Below, in pieces: positions 1 through 8,711 of a stretch of 12,015 bases of DNA. The stretch's first letter is position 1, and each line of letters begins with the position of its first letter. This DNA comes from Candidatus Symbiothrix sp. (GTDB lineage: Bacteria > Bacteroidota > Bacteroidia > Bacteroidales > Azobacteroidaceae), in NCBI GenBank assembly GCA_031270525.1, contig JAISXN010000150.1, forward strand, positions 1-12,015. Reading direction: 5' to 3'. A program made the position numbers and the translations under genes. The notes beneath the pieces were generated by a model that was given only the letters and a program-made list of their open reading frames with translations, was not told the DNA's origin and did no database searches.

Positions 1-159
1 GTAGAACTGGTCAGCGTTTTGGGACAAACAATAAGAGTTCCCAATCCGTCTGCTATTTACACCGGCAACTTAAGCAAGGGGGTTTACATTGTGAGAATAA
101 GTAAAGGGCGTGAAATTATGACGCAAAAGGTGCTGGTATATAAAAGCGCATATCAGTGA
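1..159 (+). CDS. C-terminal end of a type IX secretion cargo protein (sorting domain, 5' cut by window edge)
   Basis: Frame 1 is open from the first base to a TGA at 157-159 and gives 52 residues. They read like a type A Por/type IX secretion C-terminal sorting domain: a strand ending in LGQ (VELVSVLGQT), then a spacer, the hallmark LSKGVYIVRISKG, and a closing strand KVLVYK with a short polar tail. In Bacteroidetes such domains send proteins through the outer membrane by the type IX machinery and are then removed or attached to lipopolysaccharide. Only the sorting domain is visible, so the function of the exported protein cannot be told. The gene converges on gltD, whose stop codon lies 29 bases away, so the two are transcriptionally unrelated. 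A 12-bp AT-rich palindrome (GCATATATATGC, 169-180) lies between them. The start lies outside the window. Confidence 0.85.
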   Translation, partial: VELVSVLGQTIRVPNPSAIYTGNLSKGVYIVRISKGREIMTQKVLVYKSAYQ

Positions 160-188
160 ACATATCAAGCATATATATGCACTCATAA

Positions 189-1610
189 TCATTTACGAAG
201 CAAAAAATCCCCCATAGCTTCCGCCGCCTTCCGCCCCGAATCCAGGGCGCGAACCACCAAACTCGCTCCGGTAGTAACATCCCCGGCTACAAAAACTTTT
301 GCCACCGATGATTCATTCGGTTTCACGGCCGCCACATTTCCGCGGGCGTCGTATTTCACGCCCAAATCGTCCAGCAAACCTTCATGCACCGGTTGCGTAA
401 ATCCCATGGAAAGCAATACCAAATCGGCCGGAATAACTTCGCGGACGCCGGTTTCTTTCATCGTGAAACGACCGGATTCGTCTTTTGTCCATTCCACGTT
501 AACGACTTCCACGCCGGTTACTTTCCCTTTGCTTCCGATAAAACGTTTGGACGCCAGCGACCAACGGCGCGTAACTCCTTCTTCGTGGGAGCTGGACGTT
601 TTTAATATATTCGGATAATGGGGCCAGGGTGTATCGGGATTCTCTCCCACAGGCGGCTGAGGAAGGATTTCTATCTGCGTCACGCTCGCCGCTTTCCGGC
701 GAACAGACGTTCCGACACAATCCGAACCGGTATCTCCGCCGCCGATTACCAGCGCTTTTTTGCCTTTGGCCGAAATCTGCTCGGCAACCGGAATCGTTTG
801 TCCGGCGACAATGCGATTCTGTTGTTTCAAAAAATCCAGGGCAAAATGAATGCCTTTCAAATTCCTTCCCTCGATGGGTAAATCGCGTGGAACTCCCGCG
901 CCCATCGTCAGACAAATCGCTTCGAACGAGGAAAGTAACTCATCGACGGAAAGGTCTTTTCCGACTTCCGTATGGGTCTCAAAAATAATGCCTTCCGCTT
1001 CCAGAAATTTCAAACGCCGGTCGATAATCCCCTTGCTCAGTTTGAAATCGGGGATTCCCAAACGCAGTAAACCGCCAATGGCTTCGTCTTTTTCATAGAC
1101 CGTTACCAAATGACCTTTCCTGTTCAGCATATCGGCGGCGGCCAGGCCGGCAGGTCCTGAACCTACGACAGCTACTTTTTTACCTGTCCGGATTTTAGGC
1201 GGATAAGCTTTCACAAACCCTTCCAAAAAAGCATGTTCCGCTATCGCCGCCTCGTTTTCGCGAATCGTCAAAGGCTGATGTTGCATGTTCAACACACAAC
1301 TTTTTTCACACAATGCGGGACATACCCGGCCTGTAAACTCCGGAAAATTATTTGTGGCATTCAACACTCGGTAGGCTTCGAACCATTTTCCCTTGTACAG
1401 CAAATCCTGCCATTCGGGAATCAGGTTGCTTAAAGGACAGGACCAATGACAAAAAGCAACCCCACACTCCATACAGCGGGAGGCTTGCAGCATCCGGTCT
1501 TCCATGTTTAAAGTCTGCTCCACTTCACTGAAATCGGCAATCCGTTCACGTACGGCACGATAGCCGGCTTCTTTTCTATTTATCGTTAAAAATGCTTTTG
1601 CGTTCCCCAT
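189..1610 (-). CDS. gltD: Glutamate synthase (NADPH-type) small subunit GltD
   Basis: 473 residues, the usual length for GltD. This subunit oxidises NAD(P)H and passes electrons through FAD and iron-sulfur clusters to GltB, where glutamine-derived ammonia and 2-oxoglutarate become glutamate. It is cytoplasmic. The N-terminal part carries the two cysteine groups for 4Fe-4S clusters: C46-x2-C49-x4-C54-x3-C58-P, and C97-P-x2-C101-x3-C105. A first Rossmann motif for FAD, VAVVGSGPAGLAA, starts at residue 146. It is followed by the typical GGLLRLGIPDFKL segment. A second dinucleotide motif, ALVIGGGDTGSDCVG (about 285-300), binds the nicotinamide cofactor, and VFVAGDVTTGASLVVRAL near the C-terminus is the closing FAD motif. 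No key residue appears missing. It is downstream of gltB in the same direction with a gap of just under 100 bases, so the two form an operon. The ATG at 1608-1610 is the only sensible start. No Shine-Dalgarno is visible because the upstream bases are an inverted heptamer repeat. NADPH rather than NADH use is inferred from the family. Confidence 0.96.
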   Translation of the reverse strand: MGNAKAFLTINRKEAGYRAVRERIADFSEVEQTLNMEDRMLQASRCMECGVAFCHWSCPLSNLIPEWQDLLYKGKWFEAYRVLNATNNFPEFTGRVCPALCEKSCVLNMQHQPLTIRENEAAIAEHAFLEGFVKAYPPKIRTGKKVAVVGSGPAGLAAADMLNRKGHLVTVYEKDEAIGGLLRLGIPDFKLSKGIIDRRLKFLEAEGIIFETHTEVGKDLSVDELLSSFEAICLTMGAGVPRDLPIEGRNLKGIHFALDFLKQQNRIVAGQTIPVAEQISAKGKKALVIGGGDTGSDCVGTSVRRKAASVTQIEILPQPPVGENPDTPWPHYPNILKTSSSHEEGVTRRWSLASKRFIGSKGKVTGVEVVNVEWTKDESGRFTMKETGVREVIPADLVLLSMGFTQPVHEGLLDDLGVKYDARGNVAAVKPNESSVAKVFVAGDVTTGASLVVRALDSGRKAAEAMGDFLLRK

Positions 1611-1613
1611 ATT

Positions 1614-1707
1614 AATTGAGAATTGAGAATTGAGAATTGAGAGTTGAGAATTAAGAATAATCTACATAGGCAATTAATTCTCAATTCTCAACTCTCAATT
1701 CTCCATT
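1614..1707. repeat. Inverted array of AATTGAG heptamers forming a long hairpin between gltB and gltD
   Basis: On the plus strand 1614-1655 is six head-to-tail 7-base units: AATTGAG four times, then AGTTGAG, then AATTAAG. The opposite strand carries four matching units at 1707-1680 (AATGGAG, AATTGAG, AGTTGAG, AATTGAG). The two arrays pair into a stem of about 31 bp (1628-1658 with 1677-1707) containing a perfect 20-bp core (1633-1652 with 1683-1702), two mismatches and an 18-base loop. The right arm includes the gltB stop codon, and the left array runs to within a few bases of the gltD start codon, so it supplies the whole translation-initiation region of gltD. It may be a dispersed intergenic repeat, and may affect mRNA processing, partial termination or gltD translation. 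There is no U-run after the stem, so it is not a standard intrinsic terminator. Confidence 0.85.
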
Positions 1708-4700
1708 AATAATCTGATTCAACCATTTCTATTTTCTTTTTTATTGCTTCCATTTTCTCTTCCTGCAACACTTTTTTATATTCAATCGGCGTGATTTTGA
1801 TGAAATGTTTGAGGTATTCGTCCCAATTGTCCAGAATCTTTTTCGCCAAAGCACTTTGCGTATAATAAAAATGTTGCGAAATCAGACGGTTTAATTCCAA
1901 ACTGTCCGATTTATCTTCAATCAGCGTCAGTTCAACCATCTCCATATTACAGAAATAATCGAAATTGCCTTTCATATCCAGGACGAAAGCCAATCCGCCG
2001 CTCATACCCGCAGCGAAATTCTTTCCGGTCGAACCCAAAACTACGGTTCGCCCACCGGTCATGTATTCGCAGCAATGGTCGCCTGCGCCTTCCACAACGG
2101 CAATGGCGCCCGAATTTCTCACGCAGAAGCGTTCCCCTACCCGACCGTTGATATATACTTCCCCGGAAGTTGCACCATATAATAAGGTATTGCCGGCTAT
2201 GATGTTGTCTTCGGGAGCAAACATGCCGGATTTGGGCGGAACAAGCGAGATGCGTCCACCCGAAAGCCCTTTGCCGAGGTAATCGTTGGCTTCGCCTTCC
2301 AGGTAAAAAGTGATTCCGGCAGCAAGGAAAGCGCCGAAACTTTGTCCGGCCGAGCCTTTGAAGCTAACGGTAATCGTACTGTCCTGCAAACCTTTGTTTC
2401 CGTAACGTTTGGCAATTTCGCCCGATAACATAGCGCCCACCGCCCTGTCGGTATTCGCAATTCCGACGTTCATTTCCACCGGAAGCGACTTTTCGATGGC
2501 GGGTTTGTTTTTACGAATCAACTCCCTGTCTAAAACCTGTTCGATTTTATGGTCTTGTTTTTTCGTGCAACGAATATCGTTTCCGTTATCTACAAAATAA
2601 GTCAATTTGGAAAAATTCAACTTAGCCGTTTTATCATTGATTTGCAAATCTTTCCGAATTTCTATCAAGTCCGAGCGGCCAATGATTTCCTCCATGCTCC
2701 TGAAACCCATTTGCGCCAGGTGTTCGCGGACTTCCTGCGCAAGGAAGGTGAAAAAGTGAAGCAAGTATTCGTATTTCCCCTTGAAGCGTGCGCGAAGCCT
2801 TTCGTCTTGCGTTGCAATGCCCACCGGACAAGTATTCAAATGGCATTTACGCATCATCACACAACCGAGGACAATCAAAGCGCTGGTCGCAAATCCAAAT
2901 TCTTCCGCGCCCAGCAAAGCCGAAACAATAATGTCCTTGCCCGACTTCAACTGACCGTCGGTTTGCAAACGGACAAATCCGCGCAAATCGTTCAGGACTA
3001 AAGTTTGTTGTGTTTCCGCCAATCCGAGTTCTCCCGGAATACCCGCATGTTTGATGGAACTCATCGGGCTGGCGCCTGTTCCGCCTTCCGAACTGCTGAT
3101 GAGAATCATATCTGCTTTGGCTTTAGCCACACCTGCGGCAATTGTTCCCACGCCCGTTTCCGCAACCAGTTTCACGGAAATTTGTGCGGACGGATTGATG
3201 TTTTTCAAATCGAAAATCAATTGCGCCAAATCTTCAATCGAATAAATATCGTGGTGCGGAGGCGGCGAAATCAAAGTAATTCCCGGAATGGAGTGGCGCG
3301 TTTTTGCAATGACTTTATCTACTTTAAATCCCGGTAACTGACCGCCTTCGCCCGGCTTAGCACCTTGTGCGATTTTGATTTGCAACTCATCGGCGTTAAT
3401 CAAATATTCGGCAGTCACGCCAAAACGTCCCGAAGCAATTTGTTTGATGGCCGAACGACGGCTTAAGCCGTCCTCGCCGGTGTTGAAACGCGCCGGGTCT
3501 TCGCCGCCTTCGCCGGTATTGCTTTTTCCGTGAAGGATATTCAGGGCGATGGCCATCGCTTCATGCGCTTCCTTACTGATAGACCCGAAAGACATTGCCC
3601 CTGTAACAAAGCGTTTTGTGATTTCATCGACCGGTTCTACCTTGGAAATATCAATCGGTTTTCGTTTGTAAGTCATAAAATCGCGCAGGAATACCGGTCG
3701 CATTTTGTTATCGACAATATCGGTATATTCCTTGAATTTATTGTAATCGCCCAGGCGAACGGCTATCTGCAATTTGGAAATGGTTTCGGGATTCCACGAA
3801 TGGTATTCGCCTTCTTTACGGTAGGTATAAATACCTGCATTCTGCACGGTATAAGTGGATTGCAGTTTGAAATCGGGAACGCCGTGGTCATCAAAAGCTT
3901 CATGATGCGAAAGCAAAGCGTCTTTGGCAATATCGGACAATTCGACGCCGCCTATCCGCGAAGTCATTTCCCGGAAATAAGTATCCAGAACTTTCTGGCT
4001 AATGCCGACAGCCTCAAAAATCTGAGCGCCCCGGTAACTCCACAAAGTGGAAATGCCCATTTTCGAGAGTACTTTTAACAGGCCTTTGGATACGGCTTTG
4101 ATATAATTTTTTTCCGCCGTATGGTAATCCAATTGTATCTCGTGCAAATTCACTTTTTCATACAAAACGGCAAAAGCCATATACGGATTCACAGCCGTCG
4201 CCCCGAATGCAAACAAAAGGGCAAAATGATTGACTTCACGGGCTTCGGCGGTTTCAACCACAATGGCAATCTGCATTCTTTTCCGTTTTTCAATCAAGTG
4301 GTGGTGAACTGCCGAAACAGCCAGTATGGAAGGAATTGCCGCATGTCCGGCGTCCACTCCCCTATCGCTCAAAATGATATAATGATAACCTTCATCTACG
4401 GCTTTTTCGGCACGCTGACAAAGATTGTTCAAAGCGTCGGACAAAGATTTAACGCCTTTGGAGGATGAGGTGGCGTCAAACAGCATCGGAACAGTGAGCG
4501 ATTTAAAGCCTTTGTAACCCAAATGCGTCAAAATATCCAAATCAATATTGTTGATAATCGGCACCGGCAATTTTACCATTTTACACAATTCCGGCGAAGG
4601 TTCGAGCACATTACCGTCCTGACAGCCGATATACAGCGCCAGAGACATGACCAATTCTTCACGAATCGGGTCAATCGGCGGATTGGTTACCTGAGCGAAT

Positions 4701-6229
4701 AATTGCCTGAAATAGTTGAACATGCGTTGCGGTTTATCCGACAAAACAGCCAAAGGCGTATCGTTACCCATCGAGCCTATCGGCTCTTTTCCTTCAACGG
4801 CCATCGGGATAATCAATTTTTCGATGTCTTCCTGCGTATAGCCGAAAGCTTTGAGTTGCGCCGACTGGTTATCTACGTCATACCGGACTGTTCTTCCGGA
4901 AGATATATTGCTCAATGAAATCCGGTTCTTCGACAGCCATTCCCGGTAGGGATGAGCGGAGGCTAATTCCGCTTTCAATTCGGGGTCGTAGTACACTTTT
5001 CCTTTTTTGGTATCAATCATCAACATTTTGCCGGGTTGAAGACGCCCTTTTTCCTTTATTTCGGCGGCTTCAAACGGTAAAACGCCCACTTCCGAAGCAA
5101 TGACCATAATGTCGCCGTGCGTAATCAAATAGCGGGCGGGACGGAGGCCGTTCCGGTCAAGCATTCCTCCGGCGTAGCGGCCATCGGTAAACAATAAGGT
5201 CGCCGGACCGTCCCAGGGTTCCATGATGATACTGTTGTATTCGTAAAACGCTTTCAAATCGTCGGAAATCGGGTTTTTTTCATTCCAGCTTTCGGGTACG
5301 AGCATCGACATGGCGTGCGGAAATGAAATGCCCGCCATAATCAAAAATTCCAAAACATTATCTAAGGATGCACTATCGGACATTCCCGGTTGAATAATCG
5401 GAAACAATTCGTCTAATTTTCCCAATCCGGGGACTTTCATTACACTTTCACGCGCTTTCATCCAATAGCGGTTTCCGCGAATGGTGTTGATTTCGCCGTT
5501 ATGCCCAAGCAAACGGAAAGGTTGCGCCAAATCCCAACTGGGGAATGTATTGGTGCTGAAACGCGAATGAACCAATGCTAATCCGCTGGTAAAGTATAGA
5601 TTGGTCAGGTCGGTAAAATAATCGCGCAATTGCACGGAAGTAAGCATTCCCTTATACACAATGCGTTGCGTGGAAAGACTTACGATATAAAAACTTTTTT
5701 TGTCGGTCAGGGAAGATTTGAGGATTTTGTTTTCCATTTTCTTCCGGACGATATATAATTTCCGCTCCAAAACATCGGAACGGTCTTCGCCTACTATAAA
5801 AATCTGTTTGATAGCCGGCTCGTTCGCCCTTGAAATTTCGCCCAGAATATCGCTGTTGACCGGAACATCGCGGACGGCAAACATTTTCAGACCTTCCTGT
5901 TCGACGATATTTTGCAACACTTCCATATACAAAGAAGCCTGTTCGTCGCCTTTGGGGAGAAAAACCAGGCCTGTTCCGTATTTTCCCCGCTCGGGAACCG
6001 GAATACCTTGTAAAAGGATAAATTCGTGGGGGATTTGCAGGGTAATTCCCGCGCCGTCTCCGGTCTTGTTGTCGGCGCTTTCCGCTCCGCGGTGAAGCAT
6101 GTGTTCAAGCACCTGCAAACCTTTTTCTACAATATCATGCGACCTATTTCCATGTATATCAACCAACAAACCAACACCGCAAGCATCATGTTCATATTCG
6201 GGCCGGTATAAACTTGTATTATTAACCAT
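1706..6229 (-). CDS. gltB: Glutamate synthase large subunit GltB
   Basis: 1507 residues from the ATG at 6227-6229, normal for the family. GltB hydrolyses glutamine and channels the ammonia to an FMN site that reduces 2-oxoglutarate to glutamate. Visible in order: a class II amidotransferase domain whose catalytic cysteine (C17, in HDACGVG) becomes the N-terminus after propeptide removal; its HSRFSTNTFPSW (about 220-235) and HNGEINTIRGN (about 246) motifs; a central linker domain; the FMN synthase domain with GAMSFGSISKEAHEAMA (about 870-890) and SSEGGTGASP (about 1046); the 3Fe-4S cysteines C1123, C1129 and C1134 in CVMMRKCHLNTCPVGIA; and the C-terminal GXGXG beta-helix (about 1270-1430). The frame stays open upstream to a TTG at 6266-6268, but that codon lies inside a Bacteroidetes -7 box, so it would not be transcribed. 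The ATG 13 codons later also leaves a propeptide of ordinary length. The gene leads the gltBD operon and is followed by gltD after a hairpin repeat. No frameshift or missing catalytic residue was seen. Confidence 0.97.
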   Translation of the reverse strand: MVNNTSLYRPEYEHDACGVGLLVDIHGNRSHDIVEKGLQVLEHMLHRGAESADNKTGDGAGITLQIPHEFILLQGIPVPERGKYGTGLVFLPKGDEQASLYMEVLQNIVEQEGLKMFAVRDVPVNSDILGEISRANEPAIKQIFIVGEDRSDVLERKLYIVRKKMENKILKSSLTDKKSFYIVSLSTQRIVYKGMLTSVQLRDYFTDLTNLYFTSGLALVHSRFSTNTFPSWDLAQPFRLLGHNGEINTIRGNRYWMKARESVMKVPGLGKLDELFPIIQPGMSDSASLDNVLEFLIMAGISFPHAMSMLVPESWNEKNPISDDLKAFYEYNSIIMEPWDGPATLLFTDGRYAGGMLDRNGLRPARYLITHGDIMVIASEVGVLPFEAAEIKEKGRLQPGKMLMIDTKKGKVYYDPELKAELASAHPYREWLSKNRISLSNISSGRTVRYDVDNQSAQLKAFGYTQEDIEKLIIPMAVEGKEPIGSMGNDTPLAVLSDKPQRMFNYFRQLFAQVTNPPIDPIREELVMSLALYIGCQDGNVLEPSPELCKMVKLPVPIINNIDLDILTHLGYKGFKSLTVPMLFDATSSSKGVKSLSDALNNLCQRAEKAVDEGYHYIILSDRGVDAGHAAIPSILAVSAVHHHLIEKRKRMQIAIVVETAEAREVNHFALLFAFGATAVNPYMAFAVLYEKVNLHEIQLDYHTAEKNYIKAVSKGLLKVLSKMGISTLWSYRGAQIFEAVGISQKVLDTYFREMTSRIGGVELSDIAKDALLSHHEAFDDHGVPDFKLQSTYTVQNAGIYTYRKEGEYHSWNPETISKLQIAVRLGDYNKFKEYTDIVDNKMRPVFLRDFMTYKRKPIDISKVEPVDEITKRFVTGAMSFGSISKEAHEAMAIALNILHGKSNTGEGGEDPARFNTGEDGLSRRSAIKQIASGRFGVTAEYLINADELQIKIAQGAKPGEGGQLPGFKVDKVIAKTRHSIPGITLISPPPHHDIYSIEDLAQLIFDLKNINPSAQISVKLVAETGVGTIAAGVAKAKADMILISSSEGGTGASPMSSIKHAGIPGELGLAETQQTLVLNDLRGFVRLQTDGQLKSGKDIIVSALLGAEEFGFATSALIVLGCVMMRKCHLNTCPVGIATQDERLRARFKGKYEYLLHFFTFLAQEVREHLAQMGFRSMEEIIGRSDLIEIRKDLQINDKTAKLNFSKLTYFVDNGNDIRCTKKQDHKIEQVLDRELIRKNKPAIEKSLPVEMNVGIANTDRAVGAMLSGEIAKRYGNKGLQDSTITVSFKGSAGQSFGAFLAAGITFYLEGEANDYLGKGLSGGRISLVPPKSGMFAPEDNIIAGNTLLYGATSGEVYINGRVGERFCVRNSGAIAVVEGAGDHCCEYMTGGRTVVLGSTGKNFAAGMSGGLAFVLDMKGNFDYFCNMEMVELTLIEDKSDSLELNRLISQHFYYTQSALAKKILDNWDEYLKHFIKITPIEYKKVLQEEKMEAIKKKIEMVESDY

Positions 6230-6265
6230 TTTTTCAACGTCTCTTTTTTTATATTTTTCCGGCTG

Positions 6266-6273
6266 CAAAGTTA
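6266..6273 (-). promoter_or_regulatory. Bacteroidetes-type -7 box for the gltBD operon
   Basis: The minus strand reads TAACTTTG here, an exact match to the Bacteroidetes primary sigma factor -7 consensus TAnnTTTG. Transcription would begin some 6-8 bases further on, near 6258-6260, leaving a leader of about 30 bases before the gltB ATG at 6229. A clear TTTG-type -33 box is not visible: a T-rich run (GGATTTT, 6287-6293) lies in roughly the right area. No sigma-54-type or obvious operator sequence is seen. The box gives gltBD a promoter independent of the regulator gene just upstream. Confidence 0.65.
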
Positions 6274-6324
6274 CACTTTTCTGCTTAAAATCCTATAATA
6301 ATTAGCAATAAAAAATTGTTTTTA

Positions 6325-8709
6325 TTAAAATGACGGCATTTTGTATTTTTCCCCTTCCACCACATTGTAGGTTCGTTTATAATTTTTGAGGAAAGTTTTG
6401 GCTTCTTCTTTTTTTCCCAGCTTATTGTAAGCTTTTATACAAATATTCAATACTTCTTCATTCAAAGGTTCGATTGCGAAGAAAGTTGCGGATATGGAAA
6501 TTATTTTCTGATATTGTTTTTTCTTACATAAATAAAGGATATACTCTTTCAGCAAGCGTTCCAGTTTTTCTTCTTCTTTTGATTTATAATGGTCGATTCC
6601 GGCGTCGTGTATGCTTAAAAGGAACGAACCGTTACGGACAATGGCGTAAAGTTGTTCCATTAATAGAGGATACGATTCGCGGTCGGCATGTTGCAAACGA
6701 TTCAGCAAGCCGGTATACACTAAGTAATCGCAATAAAAAGACCGGTTGAATGTGAAAAACCATTGGGAATTTTGATGAACCAACTGAATGTCGCCAATGT
6801 CTTCCAATATATTCCGCAACCGGTTTATCGTTACGCCGCGAGTACTTTTTGCTTCGTTTACATCTTTATCCGGCCATAAAGTCTGCGTAAGTTTTTCGGT
6901 AGAAATTCCGGTTTCATCTTTTGTATTCAAAAGTATAAGCGAAAACAAAACTTTTAATTTTGTACTGAAACGATAGGTTATGTCCACTCCTTTCTTGTCA
7001 TATACCATAAAGGCGCCAAAAACATAAACCGCCGATTGTTTTTGTATTTTCCCGTCATATTCATCTTCTTCATCTTCGCGGGATAAACGGAACATTTCGG
7101 GTTTTTGGGTGATTGAGCGTGTCAAAAAAACAATTGCAACGATAAGAAAAGCAATAAGAGCAGCTATCCATGCAAGTATGCGGTAGGGTTTCGCCAAAGG
7201 GGCGGAATTTTCCAACTGCGATTTTGTAATGGACGGCGATAACAAAGAATAAACCAAAACACGGGTTTCGTTTTTGTCCGAGAAATCACGTATCACAACA
7301 TAAAATTCGTGCATCTCTCTGTTGTAAAACAAATTGACGGAAGTATTATTCATTCCCTCCGACGAGAAATTGATGGAATCGCTTACAAGCTCGTATTTCC
7401 CGTTTTGTAAGTCGAAACGGTATAAATATCCGAAAGTCTTCGGTATATGATGTGCATAGCAAAAGGCATAGAAATATTTTTTATCTTCGCTCAGTATCAG
7501 ATTGTTGCCCGGAATAAATTCGATTGTGGGAATCTCATGCAGCCGCCATAAATTGGTAATCGTTTTTTGTTTGAGATTCAGCACATACAAATCGTAAAGG
7601 TTGTGCCCGCTGTGTTCCTGTTTCCCCGTTTCATTCCCGAATCCGCCGAAAATCAATTTTTCATCCGGCAGAACTCCGTCGCCTACTGCGGAATAAAAAC
7701 GCGGCGTTATCCGGTCGCCTTTGAACTCGACAGGTTCCCATTGCCGGGTTTCCTTGTCGTAGCGGGATATTCTGTCGGAATAAGAATGATTGCTATATCC
7801 TCCGAATTGATACAGGTCGCCGGCGGATGAGTAGAAAACGTTGCTGTGCAACAAATGTTGTTCGTCAACCGGAACATCACTCTTTATTTCCGCAATTTCG
7901 GCACGGTCGTAGCGTGGATAATAAGACAGCACGGAGTCGCCGCCGTTGATAACAATTCGATTATCCGCTTCGTCGAAACTTACCGACGCCTTGCCGGAGG
8001 TCCGGAACGATGATTTTTCCTGCCAGTAAAAGTGTTTGTTAATAATCCAACCGGGATTTTTTACCCGGGCTTTCACTTTACCTGTTTTGTCGTAAGCAAA
8101 TTCGCCTTCCGATTCTTCTAAGGGAAAGGAAAATGATTTGCCTTCTTCCTCCTGAATATGCAAGTTCCCGATTAGCATTTGCGGTACGTCCATATTCAAA
8201 CCGTACAGTCCGAATGTGAACTGAAGAAAAGAAGGATTTTCAAGCCCGATAGGCGCACAGGTATAGGTAGAATCTCTAACGGTAATACTTGCTTTGTCGT
8301 CTTTTAAATCGAAACAGATAGTAAGATGTAAGGACTTTTTCTTGTTAATATCTTCTTTTGTAATAGGAACCTGGACGGATTTATGAGTAATAGGGCTATG
8401 GAAATCGAGATACATGCTGTCGATTCCGTAGAAGTTGACAAAAACAAATTCGACTTCCTGTTTTTGTTCGTTAATCGCACGGAAAATATGTCCGAACTGG
8501 TTGGCATCCCAAATCGACAAATCAAATCCAATCGTGAATGAGTTTTCAAATTTCTGAAGTTTATTGCCGAAAAGTACAAGCGACGTTCTTTTATCTACTT
8601 TTTCCGCACTGGAAGTAAATAAAATTCCGCCTAACGACTCTTCCGAATAAGAATAAAAAGAGCAGATGCAGAAAAGGATAATTGTATTTAATCTCCTTAT
8701 TATTTGCAT
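6325..8709 (-). CDS. Membrane-spanning transcriptional regulator: lectin-like and kelch-like sensor, one TM helix, SARP/BTAD-type DNA-binding region
   Basis: 794 residues. The N-terminus is a signal peptide (RRLNTIILFCICSFYSYS, about 5-22). Residues about 30-210 are beta-rich and resemble a LamG/concanavalin-A-like fold (FENSFTIGFDLSIWDANQFG, then a FTFGLYGLN strand). About 280-500 has kelch-like blades with FGG motifs (LYQFGGYSNHSYSDRISRYD; KLIFGGFGNETG) and YLYRFDLQNGKYEL. A single hydrophobic helix (ILAWIAALIAFLIVAIVFL) lies at about 508-530 and is followed by a charged stretch. The cytoplasmic part has an OmpR/SARP-like winged helix from about 563 (VFGAFMVYDKKG; LTQTLWPDKDVNEAKSTRGV; TINRLRNILEDIG), then a helical BTAD/TPR-like domain to the end. 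The predicted topology is sensor outside, DNA-binding part inside. There is no kinase or receiver domain, so it would be a one-component regulator. It starts 2 bases after the stop of the GtaA-like lipoprotein gene, with no room for its own promoter, so the two are surely co-transcribed. The ligand and target promoters are unknown. Automatic pipelines might label it only as a kelch or galactose-oxidase-like protein. Domain calls are by eye. Confidence 0.8.
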   Translation of the reverse strand: MQIIRRLNTIILFCICSFYSYSEESLGGILFTSSAEKVDKRTSLVLFGNKLQKFENSFTIGFDLSIWDANQFGHIFRAINEQKQEVEFVFVNFYGIDSMYLDFHSPITHKSVQVPITKEDINKKKSLHLTICFDLKDDKASITVRDSTYTCAPIGLENPSFLQFTFGLYGLNMDVPQMLIGNLHIQEEEGKSFSFPLEESEGEFAYDKTGKVKARVKNPGWIINKHFYWQEKSSFRTSGKASVSFDEADNRIVINGGDSVLSYYPRYDRAEIAEIKSDVPVDEQHLLHSNVFYSSAGDLYQFGGYSNHSYSDRISRYDKETRQWEPVEFKGDRITPRFYSAVGDGVLPDEKLIFGGFGNETGKQEHSGHNLYDLYVLNLKQKTITNLWRLHEIPTIEFIPGNNLILSEDKKYFYAFCYAHHIPKTFGYLYRFDLQNGKYELVSDSINFSSEGMNNTSVNLFYNREMHEFYVVIRDFSDKNETRVLVYSLLSPSITKSQLENSAPLAKPYRILAWIAALIAFLIVAIVFLTRSITQKPEMFRLSREDEEDEYDGKIQKQSAVYVFGAFMVYDKKGVDITYRFSTKLKVLFSLILLNTKDETGISTEKLTQTLWPDKDVNEAKSTRGVTINRLRNILEDIGDIQLVHQNSQWFFTFNRSFYCDYLVYTGLLNRLQHADRESYPLLMEQLYAIVRNGSFLLSIHDAGIDHYKSKEEEKLERLLKEYILYLCKKKQYQKIISISATFFAIEPLNEEVLNICIKAYNKLGKKEEAKTFLKNYKRTYNVVEGEKYKMPSF

Positions 8710-8711
8710 GA

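Noticed and set aside
169..180. Palindrome GCATATATATGC between the convergent cargo gene and gltD
   Set aside because: Perfect but only 12 bp, AT-rich and without a loop or U-run. It could be a weak bidirectional terminator but chance is a good explanation.
3530..4078. 182-codon open frame on the plus strand inside gltB
   Set aside because: It is antisense to conserved GltB codons, has no recognisable domain, and several other such frames lie opposite gltB. It is a by-product of GltB codon use.
6305..6327. AT-only inverted repeat at the regulator stop as a terminator
   Set aside because: The stem AATAAAAA/TTTTTATT has no G-C pairs and no U-run on the minus strand afterwards, so it is not a convincing intrinsic terminator.
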